Positions 1-8,684 of a stretch of DNA of 64,000 bases are shown piece after piece. This stretch comes from Flemingiibacterium sp045600005. GTDB taxonomy: Bacteria; Bacillota; Clostridia; Oscillospirales; CAG-272. Location: contig JAZRXB010000247.1 of assembly GCA_045600005.1 (NCBI GenBank), forward strand, positions 76,083-140,082, given 5' to 3'. Position 1 is the first letter of the stretch. Each line of letters opens with the position of its first letter. A program made the position numbers and the translations under genes. The notes under the pieces were generated by a model that was not told where the DNA came from, did not search any database, and saw only the letters and a program-made list of their open reading frames with translations.

Positions 1-80
1 TCATGACGGAATTGGGCGTAAAATGCTGGCAAGACCATAATTCAACAAAAATCCGAAGGAATAATCGGTGAAAATTACTA

Positions 81-109
81 TTGACTTTCGGTACGGCTTG
101 CTATATAAT
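81..109 (+). promoter_or_regulatory. nrdD promoter
   Basis: TTGACT (81-86), a 17-base spacer and TATAAT (104-109) form a near-consensus sigma-A-type promoter facing nrdD. The two NrdR boxes lie just downstream, where bound repressor would block initiation. Confidence 0.75.
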
Positions 110-130
110 ATTTACTGCGCTGGTCGATAG

Positions 131-178
131 ATACTGTATATAGTGGCACATGCTCAGACTCACCACAATATATTGTGG
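131..178 (+). promoter_or_regulatory. Tandem NrdR boxes
   Basis: Two 16-bp near-palindromes, ATACTGTATATAGTGG (131-146) and CCACAATATATTGTGG (163-178), resemble the NrdR box consensus (ACAC-AT-rich core-GTGT). Their centres are 32 bp apart, about three helical turns, which is the pairing known for NrdR boxes. They lie between the -10 element and the start codon of nrdD, so ATP/dATP-dependent repression by NrdR is expected. nrdR itself is not in the window. Confidence 0.85.
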
Positions 179-272
179 ATTCGGACCTGCCGCGATTTTT
201 TATGCCCTTCATAATGATATTGACAGATCAAAGACAGAACCGACGAAAGAGGAGACGGAGGACCGACGGTAT

Positions 273-2615
273 ATGATTACCAAGATAGTCAAAAGAGACG
301 GACGGGAAGTCCCGTTTAATATAGAGAAGATCGCCAACGCCATTTTCAAGGCGGCTCAGGCTGTCGGCGGGCGCGATTACAGCATCGCGCTTGATCTGGC
401 GTGCCAGGTCGCCAATGAGCTGGAAAAGGAGATCGGCGAAAACGGAAAGCCTACCGTGGAGCAGATCCAGGATATGGTCGAAAAGGTGCTTGTCACCAAC
501 GGTCATGCCCGCACCGCAAAGGAATACATCCTGTACCGTGCCGAACGCACCCGCGTCCGCGACATGAACTCGCGTTTAATGAAAACCTACGAGGACCTGA
601 CCTTCAAGTCCGCGAAGGATTCCAACATCAAGCGTGAAAACGCCAACATCAACGGCGACACCGCGATGGGTACGATGCTCAAGTACGGCTCCGAAGGCGC
701 GAAGCAGTTCTATGAGATGTACGTCCTCGACCCGATGCACGCCAAGGCGCACCATGACGGCGACATCCACATTCACGACCTTGACTTCCTGACGCTGACC
801 ACCACCTGCTGCCAGATCGACATTCTCAGGCTGTTTGAAGGCGGCTTCTCCACCGGACACGGCTTCCTTCGCACGCCGAACGACATCGCAAGCTATTCGG
901 CGCTCGCCTGCATCGCCATCCAGTCGAACCAGAACGATCAGCACGGCGGACAGAGCATCCCGAACTTCGAGTACGGCATGGCGCCCGGCGTCAAGAAGAC
1001 CTATAAAAAGAACTACCGTAAGAATCTCGCCAAGGCGATCGACCTTCTGTGCGGCGACGCCGACGCGGAAAAGACCGTGACCGGACTGCTCGAAGCGGTC
1101 GAAAAAGAAACCGGCATGATCCCGACCCTCGCCGAGAACATTACGTTTGACGAAGCCGTCATCGAAAAGCTCACCGCAGCCTACGGCGCGGAAAAAGCCG
1201 CAAAATTCAGCGCATTCGCCCGCAGATACGCAGTCTCCGAGACCGAGCGCGCCACCTATCAGGCGATGGAAGCGCTGGTCCACAACCTGAACACCATGCA
1301 CTCCCGCGCGGGTGCGCAGATCCCGTTCAGCTCGCTGAACTACGGCATGGACACCTCTCCCGAAGGACGTCTGGTCATGAAGAGCATTCTGCTTGCGACC
1401 GACGCCGGACTCGGCAACGGCGAAACGCCGATCTTCCCGATCCAGATCTTCAAGGTCAAGGAAGGCGTCAACTACAATCCCGGCGACCCGAACTACGACC
1501 TGTTCAAGCTGGCGTGCCGCGTTTCCGCCAAGCGTCTGTTCCCGAACTTCTCGTTCATCGACGCGCCGTACAACCTCCGTTATTACAAGGAAGGTCATCC
1601 CGAGACCGAAGTCGCGTACATGGGCTGCCGTACCCGCGTGATCGCCAACAACTACGACCCCGCCCGCGAGACGGTTTACGGACGCGGAAACCTCAGCTTC
1701 ACGTCGATCAACCTGCCGCGCCTCGGCATCAACGCGAAGGGCAGCGTCGACGTCTTCTTCGAGAGCCTTGACCGCGAGATCGCTCTCGTCATCGATCAGC
1801 TGCTCGACCGCTTCAAGATCCAGAGCGAAAAGACCGTGCGCAACTACCCGTTCCTGATGGGTCAGGGCGTATGGCTCGATTCCGAAAAGCTCGGCATCGA
1901 CGACAAGGTGGGCGAGGTGCTCAAGCATGGTACGCTGACCGTCGGCTTTATCGGTCTGGCTGAGTGCCTGAAAGCGCTCATCGGCAAGCATCACGGCGAA
2001 TCCGAAGAAGCACAGCAGCTCGGTCTTGAGATCGTCGGCTTCATACGCAGACGCACCGACGAGGCAAGCAAGAAGTACGGTCTGAACTTCTCGGTCATCG
2101 GCACCCCTGCCGAGGGTCTGTCCGGACGTTTCGTCCGCATCGACAAGAAAAAGTTCGGCGAGCTTCCGGGCATCACCGACCGCGAATATTACACGAACTC
2201 CTTCCATATCCCGGTTTACTATGAGATCTCCGCAGCAGACAAGATCCGTCTGGAAGCGCCTTACCACGAGCTGACCAACGGCGGTCACATCACCTACGTC
2301 GAGCTGGACGGCGATCCGCTTGAAAATCTGGACGCATTTGAATCGGTCATCCGCTGCATGAAGGAAGCGGGCGTCGGCTACGGTTCGATCAACCATCCGG
2401 TCGACCGCGACCCGGTCTGCGGCTTCACCGGCATCATCGGAAACGAATGCCCCTGCTGCCACCGCACCGAAGCGGACGGAAAGGGCAAGTTTGAGCGCAT
2501 CCGCCGCATCACCGGTTATCTGGTCGGCACGCTCGACAGCTTCAACGACGCAAAGCGCGCCGAGGTCGAAGACCGCGTGAAGCATTCGGTCAGAACGCAG
2601 CTTGATGAGCTTTAA
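273..2615 (+). CDS. nrdD: Anaerobic ribonucleoside-triphosphate reductase (class III)
   Basis: Reduces ribonucleoside triphosphates to deoxyribonucleotides in strict anaerobes using a glycyl radical. The 780-residue product starts at MITKIVKRDG, an N-terminal ATP-cone used for allosteric control. It carries the finger-loop and barrel core, a C-terminal zinc-type cysteine set (CGFTG...NECPCC) and the glycyl radical motif RRITGYLVG, with the radical Gly at about residue 748. The ATG at 273 is preferred over an in-frame ATG at 150 because the latter lies between and across the NrdR boxes and adds 41 residues not typical of the family; a GGAGACGGAGG stretch precedes 273. The activase gene nrdG, usually adjacent, is absent here. 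A strong terminator follows directly. Confidence 0.97.
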   Translation: MITKIVKRDGREVPFNIEKIANAIFKAAQAVGGRDYSIALDLACQVANELEKEIGENGKPTVEQIQDMVEKVLVTNGHARTAKEYILYRAERTRVRDMNSRLMKTYEDLTFKSAKDSNIKRENANINGDTAMGTMLKYGSEGAKQFYEMYVLDPMHAKAHHDGDIHIHDLDFLTLTTTCCQIDILRLFEGGFSTGHGFLRTPNDIASYSALACIAIQSNQNDQHGGQSIPNFEYGMAPGVKKTYKKNYRKNLAKAIDLLCGDADAEKTVTGLLEAVEKETGMIPTLAENITFDEAVIEKLTAAYGAEKAAKFSAFARRYAVSETERATYQAMEALVHNLNTMHSRAGAQIPFSSLNYGMDTSPEGRLVMKSILLATDAGLGNGETPIFPIQIFKVKEGVNYNPGDPNYDLFKLACRVSAKRLFPNFSFIDAPYNLRYYKEGHPETEVAYMGCRTRVIANNYDPARETVYGRGNLSFTSINLPRLGINAKGSVDVFFESLDREIALVIDQLLDRFKIQSEKTVRNYPFLMGQGVWLDSEKLGIDDKVGEVLKHGTLTVGFIGLAECLKALIGKHHGESEEAQQLGLEIVGFIRRRTDEASKKYGLNFSVIGTPAEGLSGRFVRIDKKKFGELPGITDREYYTNSFHIPVYYEISAADKIRLEAPYHELTNGGHITYVELDGDPLENLDAFESVIRCMKEAGVGYGSINHPVDRDPVCGFTGIIGNECPCCHRTEADGKGKFERIRRITGYLVGTLDSFNDAKRAEVEDRVKHSVRTQLDEL

Positions 2616-2628
2616 TGAAAAGCACCGC

Positions 2629-2660
2629 GGCGCGGGACGAAAGTCCCGCGCCGTTTTCTT
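2629..2660 (+). terminator. Rho-independent terminator of nrdD
   Basis: GGCGCGGGAC (2629-2638), loop GAAA, then GTCCCGCGCC (2643-2652) and GTTTTCTT. A perfect 10-bp GC stem with tetraloop and T-tract. Confidence 0.93.
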
Positions 2661-2693
2661 CTGTCCGGAAAAGTCGGAGGACTCGCATATGAC

Positions 2694-2743
2694 GCATCTC
2701 GCAGGATGAATCCACAGAGCTGTGGATTCATCCTGCGAGATGC
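2694..2743. repeat. Perfect 24-bp inverted repeat with 2-base spacer
   Basis: The arm 2694-2717 (starting GCATCTCGCAGG) is perfectly complementary to 2720-2743, separated only by AG. No T-tract follows, and a proper terminator already ends nrdD 34 bases upstream. The near-absence of a loop makes it a cruciform or hairpin DNA site rather than a normal terminator. No second copy of this sequence was seen in the window. Confidence 0.9.
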
Positions 2744-2822
2744 CGGAAAGTCGTCTGTGAAGCCTGACGACGGTGAAAAACAGGAAAAACTCGGTAAAAA
2801 AGCGGAAAAGCGCCGAACGCTC

Positions 2823-2851
2823 TTGCAAAACAGCGGAAAATATGATATACT
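2823..2851 (+). promoter_or_regulatory. Promoter of the first GH29 gene
   Basis: TTGCAA (2823-2828), 17-base spacer, TATACT (2846-2851), about 65 bases before the start codon. Confidence 0.75.
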
Positions 2852-2916
2852 GACGGCAGGATCCGGCAATGCAGGACTGTGCCGGCAGACTGATACGGAA
2901 AGGCAGACGCTTGATC

Positions 2917-4215
2917 ATGTTTTACGAAAACAACTGGGAATCGCTGAACAGCCGCCCCGTTCCGGCGTGGTTCGGAGAGGCGAAATTCGGCATCTTCATC
3001 CATTGGGGAATCTATTCGGTCCCGGCTTTTACGAAGCGGGGACGCTATGCGGAATGGTACGGCAGACATCTGGAGGATCCGGCGTCGGAGGACCGCGCGT
3101 TCCATGACCGTGTGTACGGTCCGAAAACGGCGTATGCGGATCTGGTGCGGGATTTCAGAGCCGAGCTGTTCGACGCGGACGAGTGGGCGGAGCTGTTCCG
3201 TGACAGCGGCGCGAAGTATATGAACCTCGTGTCGAAGCATCACGACGGGTTCTGTATGTATCAGACGGATCTCATGCCCTACTGGAATTCGGTGGACGTC
3301 GGACCGCACCGCGATTTTGCCGCGGAGCTGAAAGCCGCCTGCGAAAAGACCGATGTGCGCTTCGGCGTGTATCATTCGGTCTATGAGTGGTGGAATCCGA
3401 TCTACCGCCGCGACCCGGAGGAGTACGCATTGAAGCACCTGATCCCGATGCTGAAAGAGCTGGTCGAGCGGTATCAGCCGAACACGCTGTTCACCGACGG
3501 CGAATGGGATCAGCCAAGCTCCGTGTGGCATTCGACCGAATTCCTGCAATGGCTTTACAACGAATCGTCCGTGCGCGATTTCATCGTTCCGAACGACCGC
3601 TGGGGCAAGGAGACACGCGGCGCGCTGGGCGGAAACTTCACGACCGAATACGGAAACATCGGCAATGGGCGGACGCTGGCGGACGTTCCCGATCACCGTC
3701 CGTTTGAGGAATGCCGCGGCATCGGACGTTCCTTCGGCTTCAACCGCGCGGAAAAGGCTGAGGATTATGAGAGCGTCGGCAGTCTTCTGAAACTGCTCTG
3801 CTCGCTGGTGTCAAAGGGCGGCAATCTGCTGTTGAACATCGGACCTGCGGCAGACGGCACGATCCCCGTGGTCATGCAGGAGCGGCTGCTCGGCATGGGA
3901 CAGTGGCTGAAAGTGAACGGCGAAGCGATCTACGGCTCGGAGGTTTACACCCGTGAGGATACCGGAGACGTTTACTATACCCGTCAGCGCGGCTCGGACG
4001 GGAAGGATACGATCTATGCCATCACGTCGGAATATCCGGCGGGACGGCACAGCTTCCCCGCCATCCCGTACAGCGAGGGGAAAAAGGTATCCCTGCTCGG
4101 CTGCGGCGCGCCGGTGAAGGTCTGGAACGACAACGGAGCGCTCGGCGTGGAGGCGCCGTTCGTGATCCCATCGGAGCTTGGCTGCACCGACCTTTACACG
4201 TTCCGAGTGGAATGA
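2917..4215 (+). CDS. Alpha-L-fucosidase, GH29
   Basis: Predicted to release alpha-linked L-fucose from oligosaccharides. The 432-residue protein has the GH29 opening pattern WFGEAKFGIFIHWGIYS (residues 18-34), the substrate-pocket segment SKHHDGF (about 106-112) and the nucleophile segment LFTDGEWD with Asp194. There is no signal peptide, so it should act in the cytoplasm on imported oligosaccharides. The ATG at 2917 follows GGAAAGG; an in-frame TTG at 2911 is an alternative start. It has its own promoter and is followed 70 bases later by a GH39 gene, probably in one transcript. A second, quite different GH29 protein is encoded at 7354. Confidence 0.92.
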   Translation: MFYENNWESLNSRPVPAWFGEAKFGIFIHWGIYSVPAFTKRGRYAEWYGRHLEDPASEDRAFHDRVYGPKTAYADLVRDFRAELFDADEWAELFRDSGAKYMNLVSKHHDGFCMYQTDLMPYWNSVDVGPHRDFAAELKAACEKTDVRFGVYHSVYEWWNPIYRRDPEEYALKHLIPMLKELVERYQPNTLFTDGEWDQPSSVWHSTEFLQWLYNESSVRDFIVPNDRWGKETRGALGGNFTTEYGNIGNGRTLADVPDHRPFEECRGIGRSFGFNRAEKAEDYESVGSLLKLLCSLVSKGGNLLLNIGPAADGTIPVVMQERLLGMGQWLKVNGEAIYGSEVYTREDTGDVYYTRQRGSDGKDTIYAITSEYPAGRHSFPAIPYSEGKKVSLLGCGAPVKVWNDNGALGVEAPFVIPSELGCTDLYTFRVE

Positions 4216-4285
4216 ACTTCGCATTGCATGAAGAAAACAGGACCCGCTTTGCTGAAAGCGGGAAGCATATTGGGGAGGAACACCG

Positions 4286-5782
4286 ATGAATATTCGCATT
4301 GACGCAGAAAAAGCGGTCAGACCGCTTCATAATTTCTGGAACCACATCCATTTTCATCCGACCGACGCGATCGAGGACGACTGGGGACGCCGGATCCTCG
4401 ATCAGGTCGCAGCCGATCACGCCGCGATCACCGTTCGGATGTACACCATGATGGAGGATATCGTCTCGATGGACGCGGACGGTCGGCTCCATTATGATTT
4501 CACGCTCAACGACACCCGCATCGACTATATGCTCGAAAAGGGCTTCCGTCTGCTGCTGTCCTACAACTTCATTCCGCCCTGCATCGCAGCGAAGGACGAT
4601 GAGGTCAGCGTCGTCGCCAAGAACGGGACCCGCTATAAGGGCAAGTTCATCGTCACCGCGCCGCCGAAGGACTATAAGCTGTGGGAAGAGATCTGCTATC
4701 AGTATACGAAGCACATCGTGGAGCGCTACGGGCTTGACGAGGTGAAGAACTGGTTCCTCGGCTGCTTCAACGAGCCGGACTGCACGAGCTTCTGGATGAA
4801 GGACGAGAAAAATCTCGAAGTCCGCGCCGCCGAATACTGTAAGCTGTACGACGCCTTTGAAGCGGGTCTTCGCCGCGTGGACACGGGGCTGTGCATCGGC
4901 GGACCGGTCGTTTCGGGCAATATGCCGTTCCTTGAACTGTTCTTGAAGCATACCAGCGAGACCGGAAAACAGCTCTCGTTCCTGTCGTTCCACACCTACG
5001 GCACGAATCCGTTCAGGATCAACAGCGGCGAGAAGCCGATCTGCGTGCAGAACACCGTCCCGATCGTCGAGGAAACGCGCAGACTGGCGGTGAAGTACGG
5101 CTATGAGGACACGCCGCTGGTCATCGACGAGTGGGGCGCTTCGTCGCACGGCTTCTACAACATCGAGGAATGCCCGGTCTTCCTGTTCCGCGAGAACGAG
5201 ATCTACTCGGCTTATTACGCAAAGCTCATCGCAAAGTATGTCGAGATGGATCTGCCGATCGACCGCATGATGATCTGTCTGTCCGGTCAGCACGAGATGA
5301 AGGTGGACTTCTCCGGCTTCCGCAACTTCTTCACGCTGAATTTCTACCGCAAGCCGATCTACAATGCGTACTGTCTCGGCGCGAAGCTCGGCGATACGCT
5401 TCTGCCGGCGGAGGGAAAGACCGGCGAGGAGCTTTCGATCCTGCCGACCCGTTCGGCGGACGGACGGATCAGCGTGATGCTCGCCTATGCGTCGGAGCAT
5501 TTCGACGAAGCGCTCGCGGACCTCGACGTTTCGCTGGAGATCGCCGGTCTGAACGGGACCTATCGGAAGGTCGTTTCGGTCATTGACAGGACCCGTTCCA
5601 ACGCGATCGACCGTTATTACGAGCTTGGTTCTCCCGACACGCCGAACGAAGAACAGATCGCGCAGATCCGCCGCGCCGGCGAGATCGTCAGCGAGGAGAG
5701 CGTCTGTCGCGCAGGCGAGAAGCTGAACGTCACGATGACGAACAACGGGACGGTTCTGGTCGAGCTGATCCCGGTCGCGTAA
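4286..5782 (+). CDS. Glycoside hydrolase family 39-like (beta-xylosidase type)
   Basis: A 498-residue clan GH-A enzyme. The acid/base is in CFNEPD (Glu163) and the nucleophile in VIDEWGASS (Glu282), the arrangement of GH39 beta-xylosidases. The first 380 residues form the barrel, followed by a small beta-rich domain. No signal peptide is present, so a cytoplasmic role on imported xylo-oligosaccharides or other glycosides is likely. The start at 4286 follows GGGGAGGA at 4272-4279. It lies downstream of the fucosidase gene and ahead of an unusual nested inverted repeat. Exact substrate cannot be read from the sequence; other GH39 activities are possible. Confidence 0.85.
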   Translation: MNIRIDAEKAVRPLHNFWNHIHFHPTDAIEDDWGRRILDQVAADHAAITVRMYTMMEDIVSMDADGRLHYDFTLNDTRIDYMLEKGFRLLLSYNFIPPCIAAKDDEVSVVAKNGTRYKGKFIVTAPPKDYKLWEEICYQYTKHIVERYGLDEVKNWFLGCFNEPDCTSFWMKDEKNLEVRAAEYCKLYDAFEAGLRRVDTGLCIGGPVVSGNMPFLELFLKHTSETGKQLSFLSFHTYGTNPFRINSGEKPICVQNTVPIVEETRRLAVKYGYEDTPLVIDEWGASSHGFYNIEECPVFLFRENEIYSAYYAKLIAKYVEMDLPIDRMMICLSGQHEMKVDFSGFRNFFTLNFYRKPIYNAYCLGAKLGDTLLPAEGKTGEELSILPTRSADGRISVMLAYASEHFDEALADLDVSLEIAGLNGTYRKVVSVIDRTRSNAIDRYYELGSPDTPNEEQIAQIRRAGEIVSEESVCRAGEKLNVTMTNNGTVLVELIPVA

Positions 5783-5798
5783 GGCTTTTCAAACGAAG

Positions 5799-5884
5799 TC
5801 CCCTGCCGCGCAGGATATCCCCGTCGGGCAGAGTTCCCGGCGGGGATATCCTGCGCTGCGTGGGATTTCCCGCGCGGCAGGGGA
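5799..5884. repeat. Nested, partly overlapping inverted repeats
   Basis: An outer 13-bp pair (TCCCCTGCCGCGC at 5799-5811 with 5872-5884) encloses an inner 16-bp pair (5808-5823 with 5841-5856, GCGCAGGATATCCCCG type). A third hairpin is possible at 5858-5875. The outer and inner left arms share 5808-5811, so the folds compete. No T-tract follows. It lies in the 3' region of the GH39 transcript. Confidence 0.8.
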
Positions 5885-5932
5885 AATGCACGGAAAACAG
5901 AACGGTTTTTTCAGGATTTTTCCGAAAAGCTC

Positions 5933-5961
5933 TTGCATTTTTTTCGCGGATATGCTATACT
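5933..5961 (+). promoter_or_regulatory. Promoter of the pheS leader
   Basis: TTGCAT (5933-5938), 17-base spacer, TATACT (5956-5961), directly ahead of the T-box leader. Confidence 0.8.
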
Positions 5962-5967
5962 GAATAA

Positions 5968-6270
5968 AGAATGTGATGATGGAGTCTGCCTGCCGACAGA
6001 ACGGAAACCAGAGAGAGCCGACGCACCCCGTGTGCGGCTGAGAGCGGCTTTTCCGCGGCTCGGAGAGGGCGTTTCGCTCCGGAACAGCGACGGTGAACAG
6101 GAACGACCGGTTCGGTAGCCGCCGACGCCCGACCTGCGTTAAAGGGTCGCCGAGTGTATTGCTCAGGCGAATGCAGCTTGTGCGATAAATTAAGGTGGTA
6201 CCGCGCAGCGGGTCATGAAAATGACGTCGTTTCGTCCTTAATCCGAGGGATGGAACGGCTTTTTATTTTG
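5968..6270 (+). promoter_or_regulatory. T-box riboswitch ahead of pheS
   Basis: The leader shows AGAGAG...GCTGAGAGCGGC of Stem I, the conserved T-box TAAGGTGGTACCGCG (6191-6205) and a competing terminator CGTTTCGTCC/GGATGGAACG (6228-6237 with 6248-6257) followed by TTTTATTTT. Uncharged tRNA binding would stabilise the antiterminator. From the downstream gene the cognate tRNA is Phe; a TTC at 6073-6075, flanked by a CTCC that can pair with GGAG near 5982, is a candidate specifier codon (tentative). Confidence 0.92.
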
Positions 6271-6313
6271 CGGTCAAACACGATGCGATCAAACACGAAA
6301 GGACAGAATAGAC

Positions 6314-7327
6314 ATGAAAGAAAAACTCGAACAGATCCGTGTCTCGGCGTGTGCCGAGCTTGAAAAGACGGATGCCGATCTTGAAGCGATCCGGATCCGC
6401 TTTCTCGGCAAAAAAGGAGAGCTGACCGCCGTCCTGCGCGGCATGGGACAGCTTTCCGCCGAGGAGCGTCCGGTGATCGGTCAGCTCGCCAACGAGGTCC
6501 GCGCCTTCATCGAAAACGCCATCGCCGAAAAAGCGGAGGAAGCGAAGAAGAACGCGCTCGCCAATAAGCTGAGGGAAGAACGTCTCGACGTCACCATGCC
6601 CGGCAAGGCTCCCGCACTGGGCAAGCGTCATCCGCTCGCACAGGTCCAGAAGGAGATGGAGGACATCTTCGTCGGCATGGGCTTCGGCATCGTCGACGGT
6701 CCCGAAGTGGAGTATGATTACTACAACTTCCAGGCGCTGAACATCCCCGAAAACCATCCGGCGCGCGACACGCAGGACACCTTCTATATCACCGAAAACA
6801 TTCTGCTCCGCTCGCAGACCTCGCCGGTGCAGGTCCGCACGATGGAAAAGCAGAAGCCTCCGATCCGCATCATCTCGCCCGGCCGTGTCTACCGTTCCGA
6901 CGCGGTGGACGCTTCCCATTCGCCGCTGTTCCATCAGCACGAAGGTCTGGTCGTGGACAAGGGCATCACGATGGGCGACCTGAAAGGCACGCTTGAGACC
7001 TTTGCCAAGACGATGTTCGGCGAAGCGACCCGGATCCGGTTCCGTCCGCACCACTTCCCGTTCACCGAGCCGTCCGCCGAAGTTGACGTTTCCTGCTTCG
7101 TCTGCGGCGGCAAGGGCTGCAGACTCTGCAAGGGAGAGGGCTGGATCGAGATCCTCGGCGCGGGCATGGTCCATCCGAACGTGCTTCGCGGCTGCGGCAT
7201 CGACCCGGACGTTTACAGCGGCTTCGCTTTCGGCATGGGCATCGAGCGCGTCACGATGATCAGGTACGGCATCGACGATATGCGCTATCTGTACGAAAAC
7301 GACGTCCGTTTCCTCGATCAGTTCTGA
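6314..7327 (+). CDS. pheS: Phenylalanine-tRNA ligase alpha subunit
   Basis: Catalytic subunit of the alpha2-beta2 synthetase that charges tRNA-Phe. The 337-residue length is typical. An N-terminal coiled-coil (residues 1-85) that binds tRNA precedes the class II catalytic core with GRVYRSDAVDASHSP and FHQHEGLVVD, and the C-terminal FAFGMGIERVTM motif 3. The start at 6314 follows AAAGGACAG. Expression is controlled by the T-box leader. Unusually, pheT does not follow directly: a GH29 gene, a uridine-kinase-like gene and a metallo-beta-lactamase-fold gene intervene before pheT at 10055. All are co-oriented with short gaps, so they probably share the T-box-controlled transcript. Confidence 0.97.
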   Translation: MKEKLEQIRVSACAELEKTDADLEAIRIRFLGKKGELTAVLRGMGQLSAEERPVIGQLANEVRAFIENAIAEKAEEAKKNALANKLREERLDVTMPGKAPALGKRHPLAQVQKEMEDIFVGMGFGIVDGPEVEYDYYNFQALNIPENHPARDTQDTFYITENILLRSQTSPVQVRTMEKQKPPIRIISPGRVYRSDAVDASHSPLFHQHEGLVVDKGITMGDLKGTLETFAKTMFGEATRIRFRPHHFPFTEPSAEVDVSCFVCGGKGCRLCKGEGWIEILGAGMVHPNVLRGCGIDPDVYSGFAFGMGIERVTMIRYGIDDMRYLYENDVRFLDQF

Positions 7328-7353
7328 TTCCCGTTCCGAAAGGAGAAAACGCC

Positions 7354-8595
7354 ATGCAGGATTGGTTCACGAAGGAGCATTTCGGACTTTTCATCCACTG
7401 GGGCATTTATTCGCAGCTCGGACACGGCGAATGGGCGCGGTTCGGCGACGACCGGTACATTGACCCGGGCGAGTTCGATCCGAAGCGCTTTGACCCGGAT
7501 GAATGGGCGGCGCTCGCGTGGGACGCGGGAATGCGCTACGTCGTTTTCACGACCAAGCATCACGACGGCTTCTGCATGTTCGACAGTCACTACACCGATT
7601 ACAAGGTGACGAACACTCCGTTCGGGAAGGACGCGGCCCGCATGGTCGTCGAAGCGTTCCGAAAACGCGGCTTCCGCATCGGTCTGTATCACAGCATCAT
7701 CGACTGGCATCATCCGCATTACCGTCCCGACCGCAATCATCCCGCCGGAAGAAACGGCGAGACCGATTTCCCCGGCGTGAAGGACGAGCTTTACCGCGAA
7801 TACCTGTACAACTCGGTCGAACAGCTCATGACCGAATACGGGAAGATCGACATTCTGTTCTGGGACTACTGCACGCAGTGGAAAACGCCGGAATATTTCG
7901 ACCCCGAACGGCTTTTTGCCATGATCCGCCGTCATCAGCCTGACATTCTCATCAACGACCGCATGACCTTCGACCGCAACACGGATTTCCGCTGGACGGG
8001 CGATTACCGAACGCCCGAATGCGCCGTTCCGAACAGCCCGCCGTCCCGATACTGGGAAACCTGCGTCAGCGCGACGGCAAGCTGGGGTTATACCGTCAGC
8101 GATACGACGCGCAAGGACGTGCTCGGTTTCACCGCCGGACTGATGGCGTGCATCGCCAAAGGCGGCAATCTGCTGGTCAACTGCGCGCCTGACGGAGACG
8201 GCGTGCTGATCCCGAACAGCGCCGCGCTGCTTAAAGACCTCGCCGCATGGCACCGCGTCAACGGCGAAGCGATCCACGGCACGCACAAAGCCGAGGTCGA
8301 AGCGCCGTTCATGCACTGCATGACCCAGCGCGGAAAGTATCTGTATCTCTATATCCCCTTCGAGCCGATGGGACACATCCTGCTGCCCGGACTGCGCGGA
8401 CGCTGCGAAAAAGCGATCCTGCTGCGGACGGGCGAGGAATGCCGGATGCGTCACTGGGGTCTGGAGGATTCACCGCCGGACGAATACCGTCTGACGCCGG
8501 GAGCCGGGCAGTTAAAGCCGGGCGACGTCGTGCGCATCGAGCTGTGCGACGCTCCCGCCGTCGACGATGAGCTTTCGACCGGAGAAATGAAATAA
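7354..8595 (+). CDS. Alpha-L-fucosidase, GH29 (second, divergent copy)
   Basis: A 413-residue cytoplasmic GH29 protein with FGLFIHWGIYSQ (residues 10-21), TTKHHDGFCMF (66-76) and the probable nucleophile in IDILFWDY (Asp171). It differs strongly from the fucosidase at 2917, so it is likely to have a different linkage preference rather than being a recent duplicate. The start follows AAAGGAG and begins 26 bases after the pheS stop, with no terminator between, so transcription probably depends on the pheS T-box. Its place inside a synthetase operon is odd. Confidence 0.9.
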   Translation: MQDWFTKEHFGLFIHWGIYSQLGHGEWARFGDDRYIDPGEFDPKRFDPDEWAALAWDAGMRYVVFTTKHHDGFCMFDSHYTDYKVTNTPFGKDAARMVVEAFRKRGFRIGLYHSIIDWHHPHYRPDRNHPAGRNGETDFPGVKDELYREYLYNSVEQLMTEYGKIDILFWDYCTQWKTPEYFDPERLFAMIRRHQPDILINDRMTFDRNTDFRWTGDYRTPECAVPNSPPSRYWETCVSATASWGYTVSDTTRKDVLGFTAGLMACIAKGGNLLVNCAPDGDGVLIPNSAALLKDLAAWHRVNGEAIHGTHKAEVEAPFMHCMTQRGKYLYLYIPFEPMGHILLPGLRGRCEKAILLRTGEECRMRHWGLEDSPPDEYRLTPGAGQLKPGDVVRIELCDAPAVDDELSTGEMK

Positions 8596-8684
8596 AAAAC
8601 CGGCGAGGACCGGACGTCTCATGCCGAAAGGCATAGAAAGGATGCAGCCGCCGCAGGATTCTGCGGGACTGCGGGGATTCAGCC

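Noticed and set aside
150..272. Upstream ATG of nrdD at 150 as the true start
   Set aside because: It would place coding sequence across the second NrdR box and add 41 residues without family support; 273 has a ribosome site and the ATP-cone start.
576..2918. Long minus-strand open frame opposite nrdD
   Set aside because: Antisense shadow of a GC-rich gene; no family pattern and low-complexity composition. The same applies to long opposite-strand frames at 10061-12364, 21069-22478, 25018-26991, 28642-30513 and 34217-36154.
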